A stretch of 55,069 bases of DNA from MGIIb-O2 sp002494975 (GCA_028355015.1 JAOMRN010000006.1:1-55069), one strand, 5' to 3'; shown: positions 9,229 through 17,759, counted from the first letter of the stretch. Notes: generated from the sequence alone by a model not told the origin. Translations and numbers: made by a program.

Positions 9229-9513
9229 GCCTAATCTCTGCCTAACTAGGTTTATTTTCCCTGATGAAGTTAATGTTTCCAATAGTTGATCTTCATTAAT
9301 CAATTGAATTGAGACTTCATATGACTCAAGAGGCACTTTAATGATACCTGTATACACTCCCTCAATTTTCTTAAAATCAAAAAGTTTCCACTTAACTGAA
9401 GGTAATATTTCAGAAAGAATGATTTCACAATCCGCGCGAGACATTTCTCCCTTAAAAGTCAGGAAACCAATCCATCGATGCTTCCCTCTGGCTGCCTTAT
9501 TCAACTTCGCCAT
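9220..9513 (-). CDS. rnp2: Ribonuclease P protein component 2 (Pop5/Rnp2 family)
   Basis: 97 residues, basic at the N-terminus. The pattern fits archaeal Pop5: a first beta strand (RWIGFLTF), SRADCEIILSEI helix, a strand with GIIKV, and a C-terminal SSGKINLVRQRLG that corresponds to the SGTIK/RR tail of the family. It would bind the RNase P RNA specificity/catalytic core and help mature tRNA 5' ends. Family assignment is from recalled pattern and length, so moderate certainty. It follows the FtsZ-like gene on the minus strand; component 4 of the same enzyme is at 30561-30872. Confidence 0.65.
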   Translation of the reverse strand: MAKLNKAARGKHRWIGFLTFKGEMSRADCEIILSEILPSVKWKLFDFKKIEGVYTGIIKVPLESYEVSIQLINEDQLLETLTSSGKINLVRQRLGLK

Positions 9514-9562
9514 ACCCCTTGGGAGAGGTCATAGTTAAGGAACTAAACGGTAATTATTGTAT

Positions 9563-10468
9563 TCAAAGGCCACTTACTACTGCAACTATTCTTATCCTAC
9601 CAATCATTTCATCACTCGCTCTAGCTCCCAATAAAACTTGACAATCAGGATCTAATCTAGAAACAAACTCGTCTGTGACTTGGTTGAGATGATATATCGT
9701 CATATCTGGACCGCCTTCTACTTGAATCCAACATCCTTTGGCCCCATCTACCGATAAGTCAGACAATGGTGATTGTCTCGCTTTTTTGACTACATCCGAT
9801 AAAGAGTTGTTAGAACCTGAACCAACTAAAATCGTAGCATCCCCTGGCCTCTCGACTATTGTTCTGAAATCCATTAAATCGAGATTTATCTTACCAACAT
9901 TTGCAAATGTCATCAATAGTCCCTCCACTAATTCTTCAATCCATCCGGCTCCCTCTTTCCAGTCAAGATCTCTTTGCCTAGCCTGCCACGAGAGCCTTTC
10001 AAGACTCAATCTAATACATACATTAGAATTTTCATAAAGAGAGGGGAAATTTTCTTCTGCTAACTGATATCTCATAGGTTGCTCGGCGAATGGGAAGCCC
10101 ACTATTGAGACAACTAGGCAATCTGATTTCTTAGCTAAATTAGCGAATTCCGAAGATGCTCCCGAACCCACACCGCCACCGAGGCAAGTTAGAATTACTA
10201 CTAATTCAGCGTTATCAAGTAATGGCTGAATATCACCTAAACCCTCTTTAAGACGGTGCTTTGCCAACTTAGGTAGAGCAGCAGTACCACGTGCTTCACC
10301 TGAAGCATCCAGATGTAAACAATGAGCTTCAGGGGATCCAGTGAATGTTTCTTCATCAGCATCAATTAGCAATAAATCAGAAAATTGTGAGCATCGAGAA
10401 TGTGATCTTTCGGCCCATAGGCATCCGAGACCGCCTACTCCAACTATCAATAATGCGCCTTGTTGCAT
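9563..10468 (-). CDS. Divergent FtsZ/tubulin-superfamily GTPase
   Basis: 301 residues. It starts immediately with a nucleotide-binding loop (IVGVGGLGC), followed by LLIDAD, the tubulin/FtsZ signature GGGVGSGAS at about 97-105, and a T7-like loop with INLDLMDF at about 193-200, whose acidic residues correspond to the FtsZ catalytic NxDFxD. It lacks the N-terminal extension and C-terminal tail of ordinary FtsZ and is about 60-80 residues shorter. Probably a GTP-binding, possibly polymerising cytoskeletal protein, but not a standard FtsZ1/FtsZ2 or CetZ by eye. AGGGC precedes the ATG. It sits 35 bases behind a TPR gene and ahead of rnp2, all on the minus strand. Confidence 0.75.
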   Translation of the reverse strand: MQQGALLIVGVGGLGCLWAERSHSRCSQFSDLLLIDADEETFTGSPEAHCLHLDASGEARGTAALPKLAKHRLKEGLGDIQPLLDNAELVVILTCLGGGVGSGASSEFANLAKKSDCLVVSIVGFPFAEQPMRYQLAEENFPSLYENSNVCIRLSLERLSWQARQRDLDWKEGAGWIEELVEGLLMTFANVGKINLDLMDFRTIVERPGDATILVGSGSNNSLSDVVKKARQSPLSDLSVDGAKGCWIQVEGGPDMTIYHLNQVTDEFVSRLDPDCQVLLGARASDEMIGRIRIVAVVSGL

Positions 10469-10503
10469 ATGCCCTAGAATGAGGACTAGTGTTTAGATAT
10501 ACT

Positions 10504-10809
10504 TCAATCATATGACAAATATCTACTATATTTACGTCTTTCATCTCGAGCCCAAGCATTATCTGGTTCAATTTCTAACACCTGTGTATAAAACTCAACT
10601 GCTGATTCAAAATCTGAAAGATGTCGCCCATACATGTGAGCTAAAACATTCAATATCGGGACACAATTAGGTGATGTATCGTTCATCTTCAAAAGCATTG
10701 ATTCAGCCTTGCTTAAATCCATCTTCTCTATAGCATTTTCAGCTTCATCTAAAAGAATTAGTTGGTCGTCTGACAAATTGTAAATATTTTTCCAAGGAGG
10801 ACTCGCCAT
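10504..10809 (-). CDS. Small tetratricopeptide-repeat protein
   Basis: 101 residues from the chosen ATG (MASPPWKN...). The C-terminal two thirds carry TPR-type helices: a motif around AENAIEKMDLSKAESMLLKM, then ILNVLAHMYGR and DFESAVEFYTQVLEIEPDN, the last a near-consensus TPR. The frame is open for 18 more codons to a TTG, but the region upstream contains a TTTTATT TATA-like box that would put the transcript start inside that extension. Probably a protein-protein interaction adaptor; its partner could be the FtsZ-like GTPase encoded next. Confidence 0.7.
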   Translation of the reverse strand: MASPPWKNIYNLSDDQLILLDEAENAIEKMDLSKAESMLLKMNDTSPNCVPILNVLAHMYGRHLSDFESAVEFYTQVLEIEPDNAWARDERRKYSRYLSYD

Positions 10810-10904
10810 GCGTCCAACCCAACGCAACTTTTGGTTTGAGGTTTCGCGAGGATTGGCGCTCAAAAATCTAGAATAAAAGATGAGCCTCTGAAGGGCTCTA
10901 ACTG

Positions 10905-10957
10905 GAACGTTAATATCCCTTGTTCAGGTGGCGAGGCATGTCAATTGGTGATAGAAT
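10905..10957 (+). promoter_or_regulatory. Probable promoter and ribosome binding site of the respiratory cluster
   Basis: A TTAATATC element at about 10910-10917 could act as TATA box, and GGTGAT at 10945-10950 ends seven bases before the ATG of the first gene. A second, opposite TATA-like element (TTTTATTC on the minus strand near 10871-10879) serves the TPR gene, so this ~90-base gap is a divergent promoter region. Confidence 0.4.
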
Positions 10958-11773
10958 ATGAGCAGTATCAATCTCATAACCCGTCGTGCTTTGATTTTGA
11001 CTATTGTAGCGCTGTTTTTGGCGACTACGACTCAAGCATATCATACTGGAATTGGAGGGGATCCCGAAGGGAAAGGGAATGTCGCATTAGCGGGATGTAC
11101 ATGTCACGCAGAGGAACCAGATAATTCAGTAACAGTAGTATTAGACCATGTGCCATACCATTATCAGTCAGGTAAAACATATGAATTGACTCTACAATTA
11201 ATAGGCGGAGCAGAAATAGGAGGAGAGCAAACAGGAGGGTTTTCGATGAAAGTATCTGGAGGGACTCTGGCTGCAGGAATTGGTTCAGAGTCAGATGTTC
11301 AGAATTGGGAAGAGGAATTAGATAGTTTGACTCATACAAATTCCGGATCAAAAACCGAAGATAGGACATGGAACATAGCATGGACTGCTCCTGAATCAGT
11401 AGACAATGGGCCGGTGCAATTTTGGATTGCAGGCAATACAGTTAACGGAGATGCCATACCATCAGAACTAGACCGATGGAATAGATTAACCATAACTCTC
11501 GATGAGGGTGAAGACAATGAAAAAACAAGAACAGTATTTTCAGGAAATGGTGAAATTACGCCACCTGCACCTACTGATTCACATGTAGATTTACACCACA
11601 TGGGAGCGGCACTGAGAGCACACTGGCTAGGATTACTAGGGTTTTTCGCGGTGATAATAGTAATTATTTTCTGTGGATTCTTCTTAAGATATGGATTTTC
11701 AGCTAACTACACTGGAAGATCTAATCTTTTAAGATTAAGAATTAAGCATGAGAGAAGAGGCGATCAAATATGA
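10958..11773 (+). CDS. Membrane-anchored Reeler/choice-of-anchor-V-like protein with CxCH motif
   Basis: 271 residues. Signal peptide at residues 1-27 (hydrophobic ILTIVALFLATTTQA), then the segment TGIGGDPEGKG...GCTCH at about 30-50. Proteins of the choice-of-anchor V/Reeler type usually carry CxxCH there, which in cytochromes binds heme; here it is CxCH, one residue short. A beta-sandwich region follows, and a transmembrane helix at about 218-240 (WLGLLGFFAVIIVIIFCGF) with a basic cytoplasmic end. First gene of the cytochrome b cluster; its stop overlaps the next start by four bases (ATGA). It may be the periplasmic-side electron acceptor or a structural subunit; heme binding is not proven. 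Confidence 0.7.
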   Translation: MSSINLITRRALILTIVALFLATTTQAYHTGIGGDPEGKGNVALAGCTCHAEEPDNSVTVVLDHVPYHYQSGKTYELTLQLIGGAEIGGEQTGGFSMKVSGGTLAAGIGSESDVQNWEEELDSLTHTNSGSKTEDRTWNIAWTAPESVDNGPVQFWIAGNTVNGDAIPSELDRWNRLTITLDEGEDNEKTRTVFSGNGEITPPAPTDSHVDLHHMGAALRAHWLGLLGFFAVIIVIIFCGFFLRYGFSANYTGRSNLLRLRIKHERRGDQI

Positions 11774-12219
11774 ATGATGATCTCGTACTAAAATTGCTGA
11801 AACAAGTAAAATCAGGTGAAGTATCCATTATAGATGCTCGCTCTGCATTGGAAGGCATTGAATTAAGTGAAGATAATTATCTTTCAGCAGTTGATCATGG
11901 GGTATTCAATGAACCAGATGCAGGAACTATTGTGAGATCAAGTTTGTCCCCAGCAGGTGACTCGATAATGGTCGTATTAGTAGGGCTATGGGGGTTAATT
12001 TGGACTTTGTTTTGGGCAGGTTCATTGAGTTACGGCCTTTACAACCACTGGGACCAACAACTTTTATCATTATTTTTGGCTATGACTTTGACAACTTTGA
12101 TTATAATGGGTATTGTTTACCTTAGATTTGTAATGCCTGACATCGTGATAATAAAACATAGAAGAAATAAATACATAACTCCAAATGATTCAGAAGGTTG
12201 GAAGAAATACGAGGTTTGA
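11770..12219 (+). CDS. Two-helix membrane protein of the cytochrome b cluster
   Basis: 149 residues, no family recognised. The first ~65 residues are a soluble, acidic, helical segment (VKSGEVSIIDARSALEGIE). Two transmembrane helices follow at about 66-90 and 97-120, then a basic tail. It overlaps the previous gene by four bases and contains the ribosome binding site (GAGGT) of the Rieske gene at its 3' end, so it is in the same operon. Likely an accessory subunit or assembly factor of the complex; this is inferred only from position. Confidence 0.75.
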   Translation: MNDDLVLKLLKQVKSGEVSIIDARSALEGIELSEDNYLSAVDHGVFNEPDAGTIVRSSLSPAGDSIMVVLVGLWGLIWTLFWAGSLSYGLYNHWDQQLLSLFLAMTLTTLIIMGIVYLRFVMPDIVIIKHRRNKYITPNDSEGWKKYEV

Positions 12220-12221
12220 AT

Positions 12222-13067
12222 ATGAGTAGGAATTTTAGATTACGCCCTCTAACAGAGTCAGATGACCACGGTCAAGAAAAGTCAAACCTAATTGACAGAA
12301 GAGATTTTCTTAGATATTCCTTTAATACTGCTGCAGGAGTCATTACAATGGCTAGCTTAGGCAGTATAGGATTCGCATCTTTATTGATGGGGCAAGCAAG
12401 CTCATCAGGAGGCGACTCAGCAGTTAGATTCTGGGTCCCAACAGGTGCAGAAGATACTGTTTGGTATGGAGACAGCCATCTTCAACCCATGAGTTACGAT
12501 GCTTTCGTACAGGCGTCTGCAAACAGCAATACTGGTATGACCGGAGCACAAGGTGTTTGGTCAGGGATGCCTGTCAATGTCATTTATGTCCCAGATGATG
12601 AAAACAAAGGCAGCGGATTGGCATCAAATAAACCAAGATTCCAATATTTAGAAGGTTACAGCGATGGAGGAAAATATGTAGGATCAGGGTTTGAAGTTAC
12701 TGAAAAACCCGAATATTCATCTCTTTCAATACATGACAATTTAATTATTGTCTTTTCAAGGTGCCCTCATTTGTGCTGCATACCAGGTTGGCAACTTGTA
12801 ACTAACGATTACACTAACGATAGTTGGGAGGCGGGAGGAACTGAATCAGGTGGGAATAAATTATTTTGTATTTGTCACTCTAGTAGATTTGATCCGACTG
12901 CCATAGAGAAGAACAGCATGGGGAGAGGAACTCCTTTTGATTACATTGGGATAAAAAAAGTAGGAGGACCAGCACCTAATGGGATGCCATTGGTGCCATT
13001 TGTTCTTAATGGAGATATGATAGAGGCTTTACCAGACTTTGTAGACTGGTATGCATACTGTTCTTGA
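12222..13067 (+). CDS. Rieske [2Fe-2S] protein with Tat-type anchor
   Basis: 281 residues from the ATG at 12222, which has GAGGT six bases upstream. Residues ~26-31 contain RRDFLR followed by a hydrophobic helix, the usual Tat-dependent signal anchor of Rieske proteins. The cluster-binding boxes are CPHLCC and CICHSS (about residues 185-225), giving the required Cys-x-His and Cys-x-x-His ligands plus the disulfide cysteines. It should take electrons from quinol at the outer Qo site of the cytochrome b encoded next. There is a long inserted region between anchor and cluster (about 45-175), more than in bacterial Rieske proteins. Confidence 0.95.
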   Translation: MSRNFRLRPLTESDDHGQEKSNLIDRRDFLRYSFNTAAGVITMASLGSIGFASLLMGQASSSGGDSAVRFWVPTGAEDTVWYGDSHLQPMSYDAFVQASANSNTGMTGAQGVWSGMPVNVIYVPDDENKGSGLASNKPRFQYLEGYSDGGKYVGSGFEVTEKPEYSSLSIHDNLIIVFSRCPHLCCIPGWQLVTNDYTNDSWEAGGTESGGNKLFCICHSSRFDPTAIEKNSMGRGTPFDYIGIKKVGGPAPNGMPLVPFVLNGDMIEALPDFVDWYAYCS

Positions 13068-13076
13068 GGTGAAAAT

Positions 13077-13943
13077 ATGATACAATTTTGGTTTTTATGG
13101 CTTTTTATAGCAATCGTTGTTGTCTTAGTAGCTTTTACGCTGCGTAAAGAGAGAGAAGATTTGCCAAGAAAAGATATTCTGCGAGCAGTCGAAACTAGTG
13201 CATCTGGCATGGGACTAGCTGAAAAATCATTTTTATGGGCATTTTCTTGGCTAGATACAAGATTTAGGATACAAGATTATTGGGGCATGAGTAGGAATGC
13301 ATACCATAGCATGCATAGACAAATGCCTCTAACGCATGCTGAAAAATATAAATTAAGGATTATTTGGTACTGGTATCCACTATATTGCCTAGGAGGGATT
13401 TCATTCCTTGCATTCGTAATATTAGTAATTACCGGAACCGTTCTCGGACTTTACTACGTACCAGGTGGTGAAGGAGACCCTACACCAGCTTATTCATCAA
13501 TGGAATTTATTATGACTCAATTACCATTTGGATATATCATTAGATCGATACATCATTGGACAACACATTTCATGGTTGCAGCAGTATTCTTACATATGTG
13601 TAGAGTATACTTCACTGGAGCATACAGAAACCCTCGAGAATTAAATTGGCTTATTGGGGTTGCATTAATGTTTTTCACAATATTCTTTGGATACTCTGGA
13701 TATCTTTTGCCATGGGACAGCCTAGCATTCGGAGCAGCTACTATTGGAATAAATATGGCAACATCAACGCCACTTATTGGAGGATGGGTAGCTAAGGCAA
13801 TGTTCGCAGGGACTTCGCTTTCTGGTCAAACTGTAACTAGAATGTACTTTTTACACGTATTTATTCTTCCAGTAATAGTAACAACATTGATTATTGCTCA
13901 TTTATTCATAGTTTGGGTTCAAGGAATTGCAGAACCGCATTAG
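13077..13943 (+). CDS. Cytochrome b6-type subunit
   Basis: 288 residues. One extra N-terminal transmembrane helix (residues 2-21) is followed by a cytosolic stretch and a four-helix b6 core. Heme ligands are the histidines of IRSIHHWTTH and LHMCR in one helix, and LHVFILP and IIAHLF in a later helix. The second pair is separated by 14 residues, as in b6 rather than mitochondrial cytochrome b. The chain ends before the subunit IV helices, which are in the next gene. GAGGTGA stands five bases before the ATG. Confidence 0.95.
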   Translation: MIQFWFLWLFIAIVVVLVAFTLRKEREDLPRKDILRAVETSASGMGLAEKSFLWAFSWLDTRFRIQDYWGMSRNAYHSMHRQMPLTHAEKYKLRIIWYWYPLYCLGGISFLAFVILVITGTVLGLYYVPGGEGDPTPAYSSMEFIMTQLPFGYIIRSIHHWTTHFMVAAVFLHMCRVYFTGAYRNPRELNWLIGVALMFFTIFFGYSGYLLPWDSLAFGAATIGINMATSTPLIGGWVAKAMFAGTSLSGQTVTRMYFLHVFILPVIVTTLIIAHLFIVWVQGIAEPH

Positions 13944-13957
13944 AGGAGTTGTAAGAT

Positions 13958-16744
13958 ATGGGATTAATTGAGAGGTTTGGTAGGATTGCAGACGTATATG
14001 TCAGCGAAAGAGATGGCCTAATCGAAGGTGACCAAGAAAGAAGAAGGCCGCATATGGGTCATCCATTTTGGCCTTCAGAAGTTTTGAGAGACACCATTAT
14101 TTTAGCATCGATGATTTCTACACTTGCATTTTATTGTTGGTTAATACCTCCACCGTTACACAGTGCGGCTGATCCTTTCGCTCAGGCGGGATTCGTATTT
14201 CCTGATTGGTATGTATTATTTTCTTATGGATACTTGAGATGGGGTGAATATCTACCCTCATTTACTATCCCAGCAGGCCCTATAGGAGCATTCTTTGGTG
14301 CAGAATACATATTTTGGAATGCTGCTTGGTGGGGAGCTGCAATAACTGGAATCCCAGTTACCCTATTAGCCCTACCACCATTCTTACCAGGTAGAGAAAA
14401 AAGAGGAGTTGAAGACCCTTGGTTCGCTACCGCAGGAGCAGTTTATTTAGCTCATGTTTGGTTCATTTCAGTATTTTCTATCAATATATTCTTGGAATTA
14501 TATGCAAAGGATTTGTCAAATTATTGTTGGGCAGATTCTCATGGATATTTATTCTGTGGGAGACAACAACCATGGACAGCTGAAGTATTCAATGCTATAC
14601 CATGGGTTTTGACAGGTATATTCATATTTGCAATAATTTATTTTGGTGTCCGAAAATTCGGTCTTAATGCATTGGGAGCTAGGTTAACCCCCGGACTGGG
14701 GAGACAAATAGCAGTAGGATCCGCTGTTGCTGCATTCCTCATATGCGCTGTTACTTGGCCTATTTATGAATCCGGATTTTGGGACTATGGAGGATTGGGT
14801 GCAATGGATGAAGTAAGTGAGTTAGATAAACTAAGAACTCAACCTTCAGATACGCTCCTACATATTGAGGAAGGAAACTCTTGGGCAGAATGGTCAGATG
14901 AATGTTTGCCGTATGAAGATTCTTCTGATTTACTACTTTGGGAAACACTAACTCATGGTGAAGATTTTGCTGATTATTGTATACTTCCTGCAATACATTG
15001 GGTAGATTGGGGGATATATCAACCAACTAAAAATTTGATTATAGATTATTCAGGCGCTAATCAACATACTGAACCAGATATTGGACGTAATGGCGCTCGA
15101 GGCGATGTAACATATTCAGGAAATGCAGAATCTAGCGAGATTATTTTTACTGATTCAATAGTATTCAATGTGGAAGATTTTGGCATGGATAGTGTCCCTG
15201 CAGACATGGGTTGTAATTTCAGAACTAGTGAAAGAGATGCAGGAGTTCACTCTCAAACACTTTCTGTGAAGGATTCAAATAACGAAATTATTTGGTCGAC
15301 TGAAGAGGGTTCTTGTTCATCAACTACAATGTACTTGCAATCAGGAGAATCTTATACTCTACAATTCACTACCATTAGTAGTGGAGTAAATGAGTCAGTT
15401 TCTATGATTACAGATTATTCTGCTGTTGTTTATCAACCACTTCTATTAAATGGAGATGGAACTGCTCTAATGAGATCCCAAACGACACTTGAATCTGGTG
15501 AATTAACTCAACTTACAGTAGATAATCCGACATATCATAAGAATCCAAAGAGCCTTGATGCGAAATTGATTTACTCTCTTTTCATACCCTGCTTAGGTGT
15601 TGGAGCAATGGTTTTCCTGCTCATGAGGAGTATGGCTAGAGGATATGAATGGGAAATGAACAAATGCTATGGATGTGATTTGTGTGACGATGCGTGTCCA
15701 GTGAGATTATTCAATGCAGGAGACAAACTTAACATAATCTATAATTCATGGAATAATGAAGATGATGGGGTGCCGCTCTATTCATGCCTTACATGTACTG
15801 CTTGTACTAATGCTTGCCCTCAATTAGTAGATTATGACTCTTACATAGACATCAGAAGGAGTCTGATCGTAGGAGGTCCACCTGCTACAGAAATTCCACA
15901 TACAGTACTACAGGCAGTCCTAGCAGCAGAAGCAGAAGAGGACGCAGACGATGCGTTCATCAGCGTAGATGAATACCCTATTGACTCAAATGTAGGGTAT
16001 TACCCTGGTTGCGTAGATTATATCGACCAAGAGATGATTTTCAGTCATGTAAATGAAGGGACTATGAACCTTGGAGATACAACCACTGCAGCTTTCACTC
16101 TTTTCGAAGATATGGGTTCAGAAGTAACATACTTGGGAAGAGATTTCTTGAAATGCTGTGGGCATGACCAAAAATGGCAGGGTATGGATGAAGTATTTGA
16201 TAAACTCAAATCTTACAATCAAAAGAAATTAGGCGAATCAGGTATTGATACGTTAGTAACATCTTGTGCGGAATGCTTCAAAACTTTTGCAATGGATTAT
16301 GAACTAGAAGATATGAAAGTTATGCATACAACTGAGTATCTAATTGAAAATGGCTTTGATATGAATTTACAATCCGAAGAAGATTTGACTGTGACATATC
16401 ACGACCCTTGCCGATTAGGAAGACAGATGAACATCTATGAAGAACCTAGGGAACTTGTTCAAGCAGTTGAAGGCGTAGAATTAGTAGAAATGGAACATAC
16501 AAAGGAAGATGGATTATGTTGTGGAGTTTCAAGCATGATGTCATGTAATGAAAATAGTAGAACATTAAGAATTCAGAGATTTGATGAGGTTAAAGCAACA
16601 GGCGCGGATATAATGCTTACATCGTGCCCTAAATGTGTCAGTCATTTCGAATGCTTGAAATTTGAAGGTGATCCAAAACATGACTTTGAAATTTTGGATG
16701 TAGTTTCTTTCCTCGCAAGACAAGTAAATGCTAAAAATCGATAA
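13958..16744 (+). CDS. Fusion: cytochrome b subunit IV + external domain + HdrD/GlpC-like iron-sulfur oxidoreductase
   Basis: 928 residues. Residues 1-275 form the C-terminal cytochrome b part with about five membrane helices and the Qo motif PDWY (82-85, PEWY in most). Residues ~276-525 are a predicted extracytoplasmic, beta-rich domain. A further helix (~530-555) returns the chain to the cytoplasm. Then come two [4Fe-4S] motifs (CYGCDLCDDACP ~569; CLTCTACTNACP ~609) and two CCG domains: Cys ~684, CC ~732, TSCAEC ~767 and Cys ~817, CC ~855, TSCPKC ~888. The last part matches HdrD, GlpC and LldE-type subunits, which pass two electrons between a cytoplasmic donor and quinone. Expected partners are the b6 and Rieske subunits upstream. 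Confidence 0.93.
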   Translation: MGLIERFGRIADVYVSERDGLIEGDQERRRPHMGHPFWPSEVLRDTIILASMISTLAFYCWLIPPPLHSAADPFAQAGFVFPDWYVLFSYGYLRWGEYLPSFTIPAGPIGAFFGAEYIFWNAAWWGAAITGIPVTLLALPPFLPGREKRGVEDPWFATAGAVYLAHVWFISVFSINIFLELYAKDLSNYCWADSHGYLFCGRQQPWTAEVFNAIPWVLTGIFIFAIIYFGVRKFGLNALGARLTPGLGRQIAVGSAVAAFLICAVTWPIYESGFWDYGGLGAMDEVSELDKLRTQPSDTLLHIEEGNSWAEWSDECLPYEDSSDLLLWETLTHGEDFADYCILPAIHWVDWGIYQPTKNLIIDYSGANQHTEPDIGRNGARGDVTYSGNAESSEIIFTDSIVFNVEDFGMDSVPADMGCNFRTSERDAGVHSQTLSVKDSNNEIIWSTEEGSCSSTTMYLQSGESYTLQFTTISSGVNESVSMITDYSAVVYQPLLLNGDGTALMRSQTTLESGELTQLTVDNPTYHKNPKSLDAKLIYSLFIPCLGVGAMVFLLMRSMARGYEWEMNKCYGCDLCDDACPVRLFNAGDKLNIIYNSWNNEDDGVPLYSCLTCTACTNACPQLVDYDSYIDIRRSLIVGGPPATEIPHTVLQAVLAAEAEEDADDAFISVDEYPIDSNVGYYPGCVDYIDQEMIFSHVNEGTMNLGDTTTAAFTLFEDMGSEVTYLGRDFLKCCGHDQKWQGMDEVFDKLKSYNQKKLGESGIDTLVTSCAECFKTFAMDYELEDMKVMHTTEYLIENGFDMNLQSEEDLTVTYHDPCRLGRQMNIYEEPRELVQAVEGVELVEMEHTKEDGLCCGVSSMMSCNENSRTLRIQRFDEVKATGADIMLTSCPKCVSHFECLKFEGDPKHDFEILDVVSFLARQVNAKNR

Positions 16745-16745
16745 A

Positions 16746-17018
16746 TTAGGCTAAAAAGGCCAAATAAGCAGACATTAATGCAAGTATAATATTAATTGCC
16801 ACGCCGATTAATGTGGCCTTAGCCATCCTAGGATTTTCGTAACCTAATGCAATTAACCATAGGAAAAATCCTATCAAAGCACCACAAGGTAAAGAAATCC
16901 AGGCTACTTTCAAAGATAAAAAAATTGACATGAAAAGCCACAAAGATACAGGTAATGATAGACCTAGGAGAACCATAGAATCTTTCCACCAAACTTCATG
17001 TCCGCTCGCACCATTCAT
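16746..17018 (-). CDS. Small membrane protein, unknown
   Basis: 90 residues from the ATG at 17018 (MNGASGHEVWWKD); the frame is open 16 codons further but without a better start. Almost entirely hydrophobic, with about three transmembrane helices. It converges on the end of the cytochrome b fusion, one base apart, and diverges from the ferredoxin gene. No family recognised; a role with the respiratory complex would be by position only. Confidence 0.55.
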   Translation of the reverse strand: MNGASGHEVWWKDSMVLLGLSLPVSLWLFMSIFLSLKVAWISLPCGALIGFFLWLIALGYENPRMAKATLIGVAINIILALMSAYLAFLA

Positions 17019-17099
17019 GTTTTCTCGGCAAAGAAGGTTAGAAATGAATCTGACTACTAGAAACATAGTATTGAGTAGAAGGATTCTCTCGCAAGCATA

Positions 17100-17432
17100 A
17101 TGACCGACGCTTCGGATGTTTCAGAACGTCGTAAAAAACAACAAGAAAAAATACGTATTATGTTGAATACAATAAAAGCAGGAGAAATTGCATCAATAAA
17201 AGGTGGAGAAGAAACCGTAGCTTGGGTTAAGGAAGAACTTTGCATAGGATGTGATCAATGCACAATTGTTTGTGATGATGATGCTATCGAACTTTATGAC
17301 AAACCTTTAGCAAGCCCAATAATGAATATTGAAGTCAATAGAAAGGCCAGAATATTAAGAGACCCTTGCACTGGATGCAAACTTTGTGTTTTAGCATGCC
17401 CTACGGACGCTATAATAATGATAGACAGGTGA
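17100..17432 (+). CDS. Ferredoxin-like protein with two [4Fe-4S] motifs
   Basis: 110 residues. The first ~40 are charged and helical. CIGCDQCTIVC starts at residue 48 and CTGCKLCVLACP at residue 90, both CxxCxxCxxxC motifs; the first lacks the usual following proline and has aspartate instead. The ~31 residues between the motifs form an insert (DKPLASPIMNIEVNRKAR). A soluble electron carrier or peripheral subunit, plausibly the cytoplasmic donor or acceptor for the CCG domains upstream. Followed after one base by a small membrane protein gene. Confidence 0.85.
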   Translation: MTDASDVSERRKKQQEKIRIMLNTIKAGEIASIKGGEETVAWVKEELCIGCDQCTIVCDDDAIELYDKPLASPIMNIEVNRKARILRDPCTGCKLCVLACPTDAIIMIDR

Positions 17433-17433
17433 T

Positions 17434-17739
17434 ATGATGGAAGAAGAAGACCCACTAAGATTTGGAGCAGAATTTGGACCTAAAAGGACTGGAAATAGTA
17501 CTGGAGTATCACTCTCAACATTCAAAACCTTAGTTTGGGTTTCAAATCTAGGAGGACTTTTACTTGTTGTTATAGGGTTAGAATTGATGATGGTTCAAGC
17601 CAAGTTCTATATGGCATTATTCTGCATAGTTGCAGGCGTTGCAATTGCATTATTTCCATCAAACTATGAGATTGTCGGCATGGAAGGCATTGAAATTGAT
17701 TCAGGGGAAAAGACCGTTTTAGAAGAACCAAAAGAATAG
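17434..17739 (+). CDS. Small two-helix membrane protein linked to ferredoxin gene
   Basis: 101 residues (100 if the second ATG at 17437, better spaced from AGGTGAT, is used). Two transmembrane helices at about 32-52 and 56-75, flanked by acidic cytoplasmic-type tails. No family recognised. Translationally coupled to the ferredoxin, so it may anchor it to the membrane; that is inference. Confidence 0.65.
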   Translation: MMEEEDPLRFGAEFGPKRTGNSTGVSLSTFKTLVWVSNLGGLLLVVIGLELMMVQAKFYMALFCIVAGVAIALFPSNYEIVGMEGIEIDSGEKTVLEEPKE

Positions 17740-17759
17740 TAGAAAGAGGAAATATATTA

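Noticed and set aside
11025..11381. Minus-strand frame of 118 codons
   Set aside because: Antisense to the CxCH protein gene; Leu/Tyr-rich composition typical of a shadow frame.
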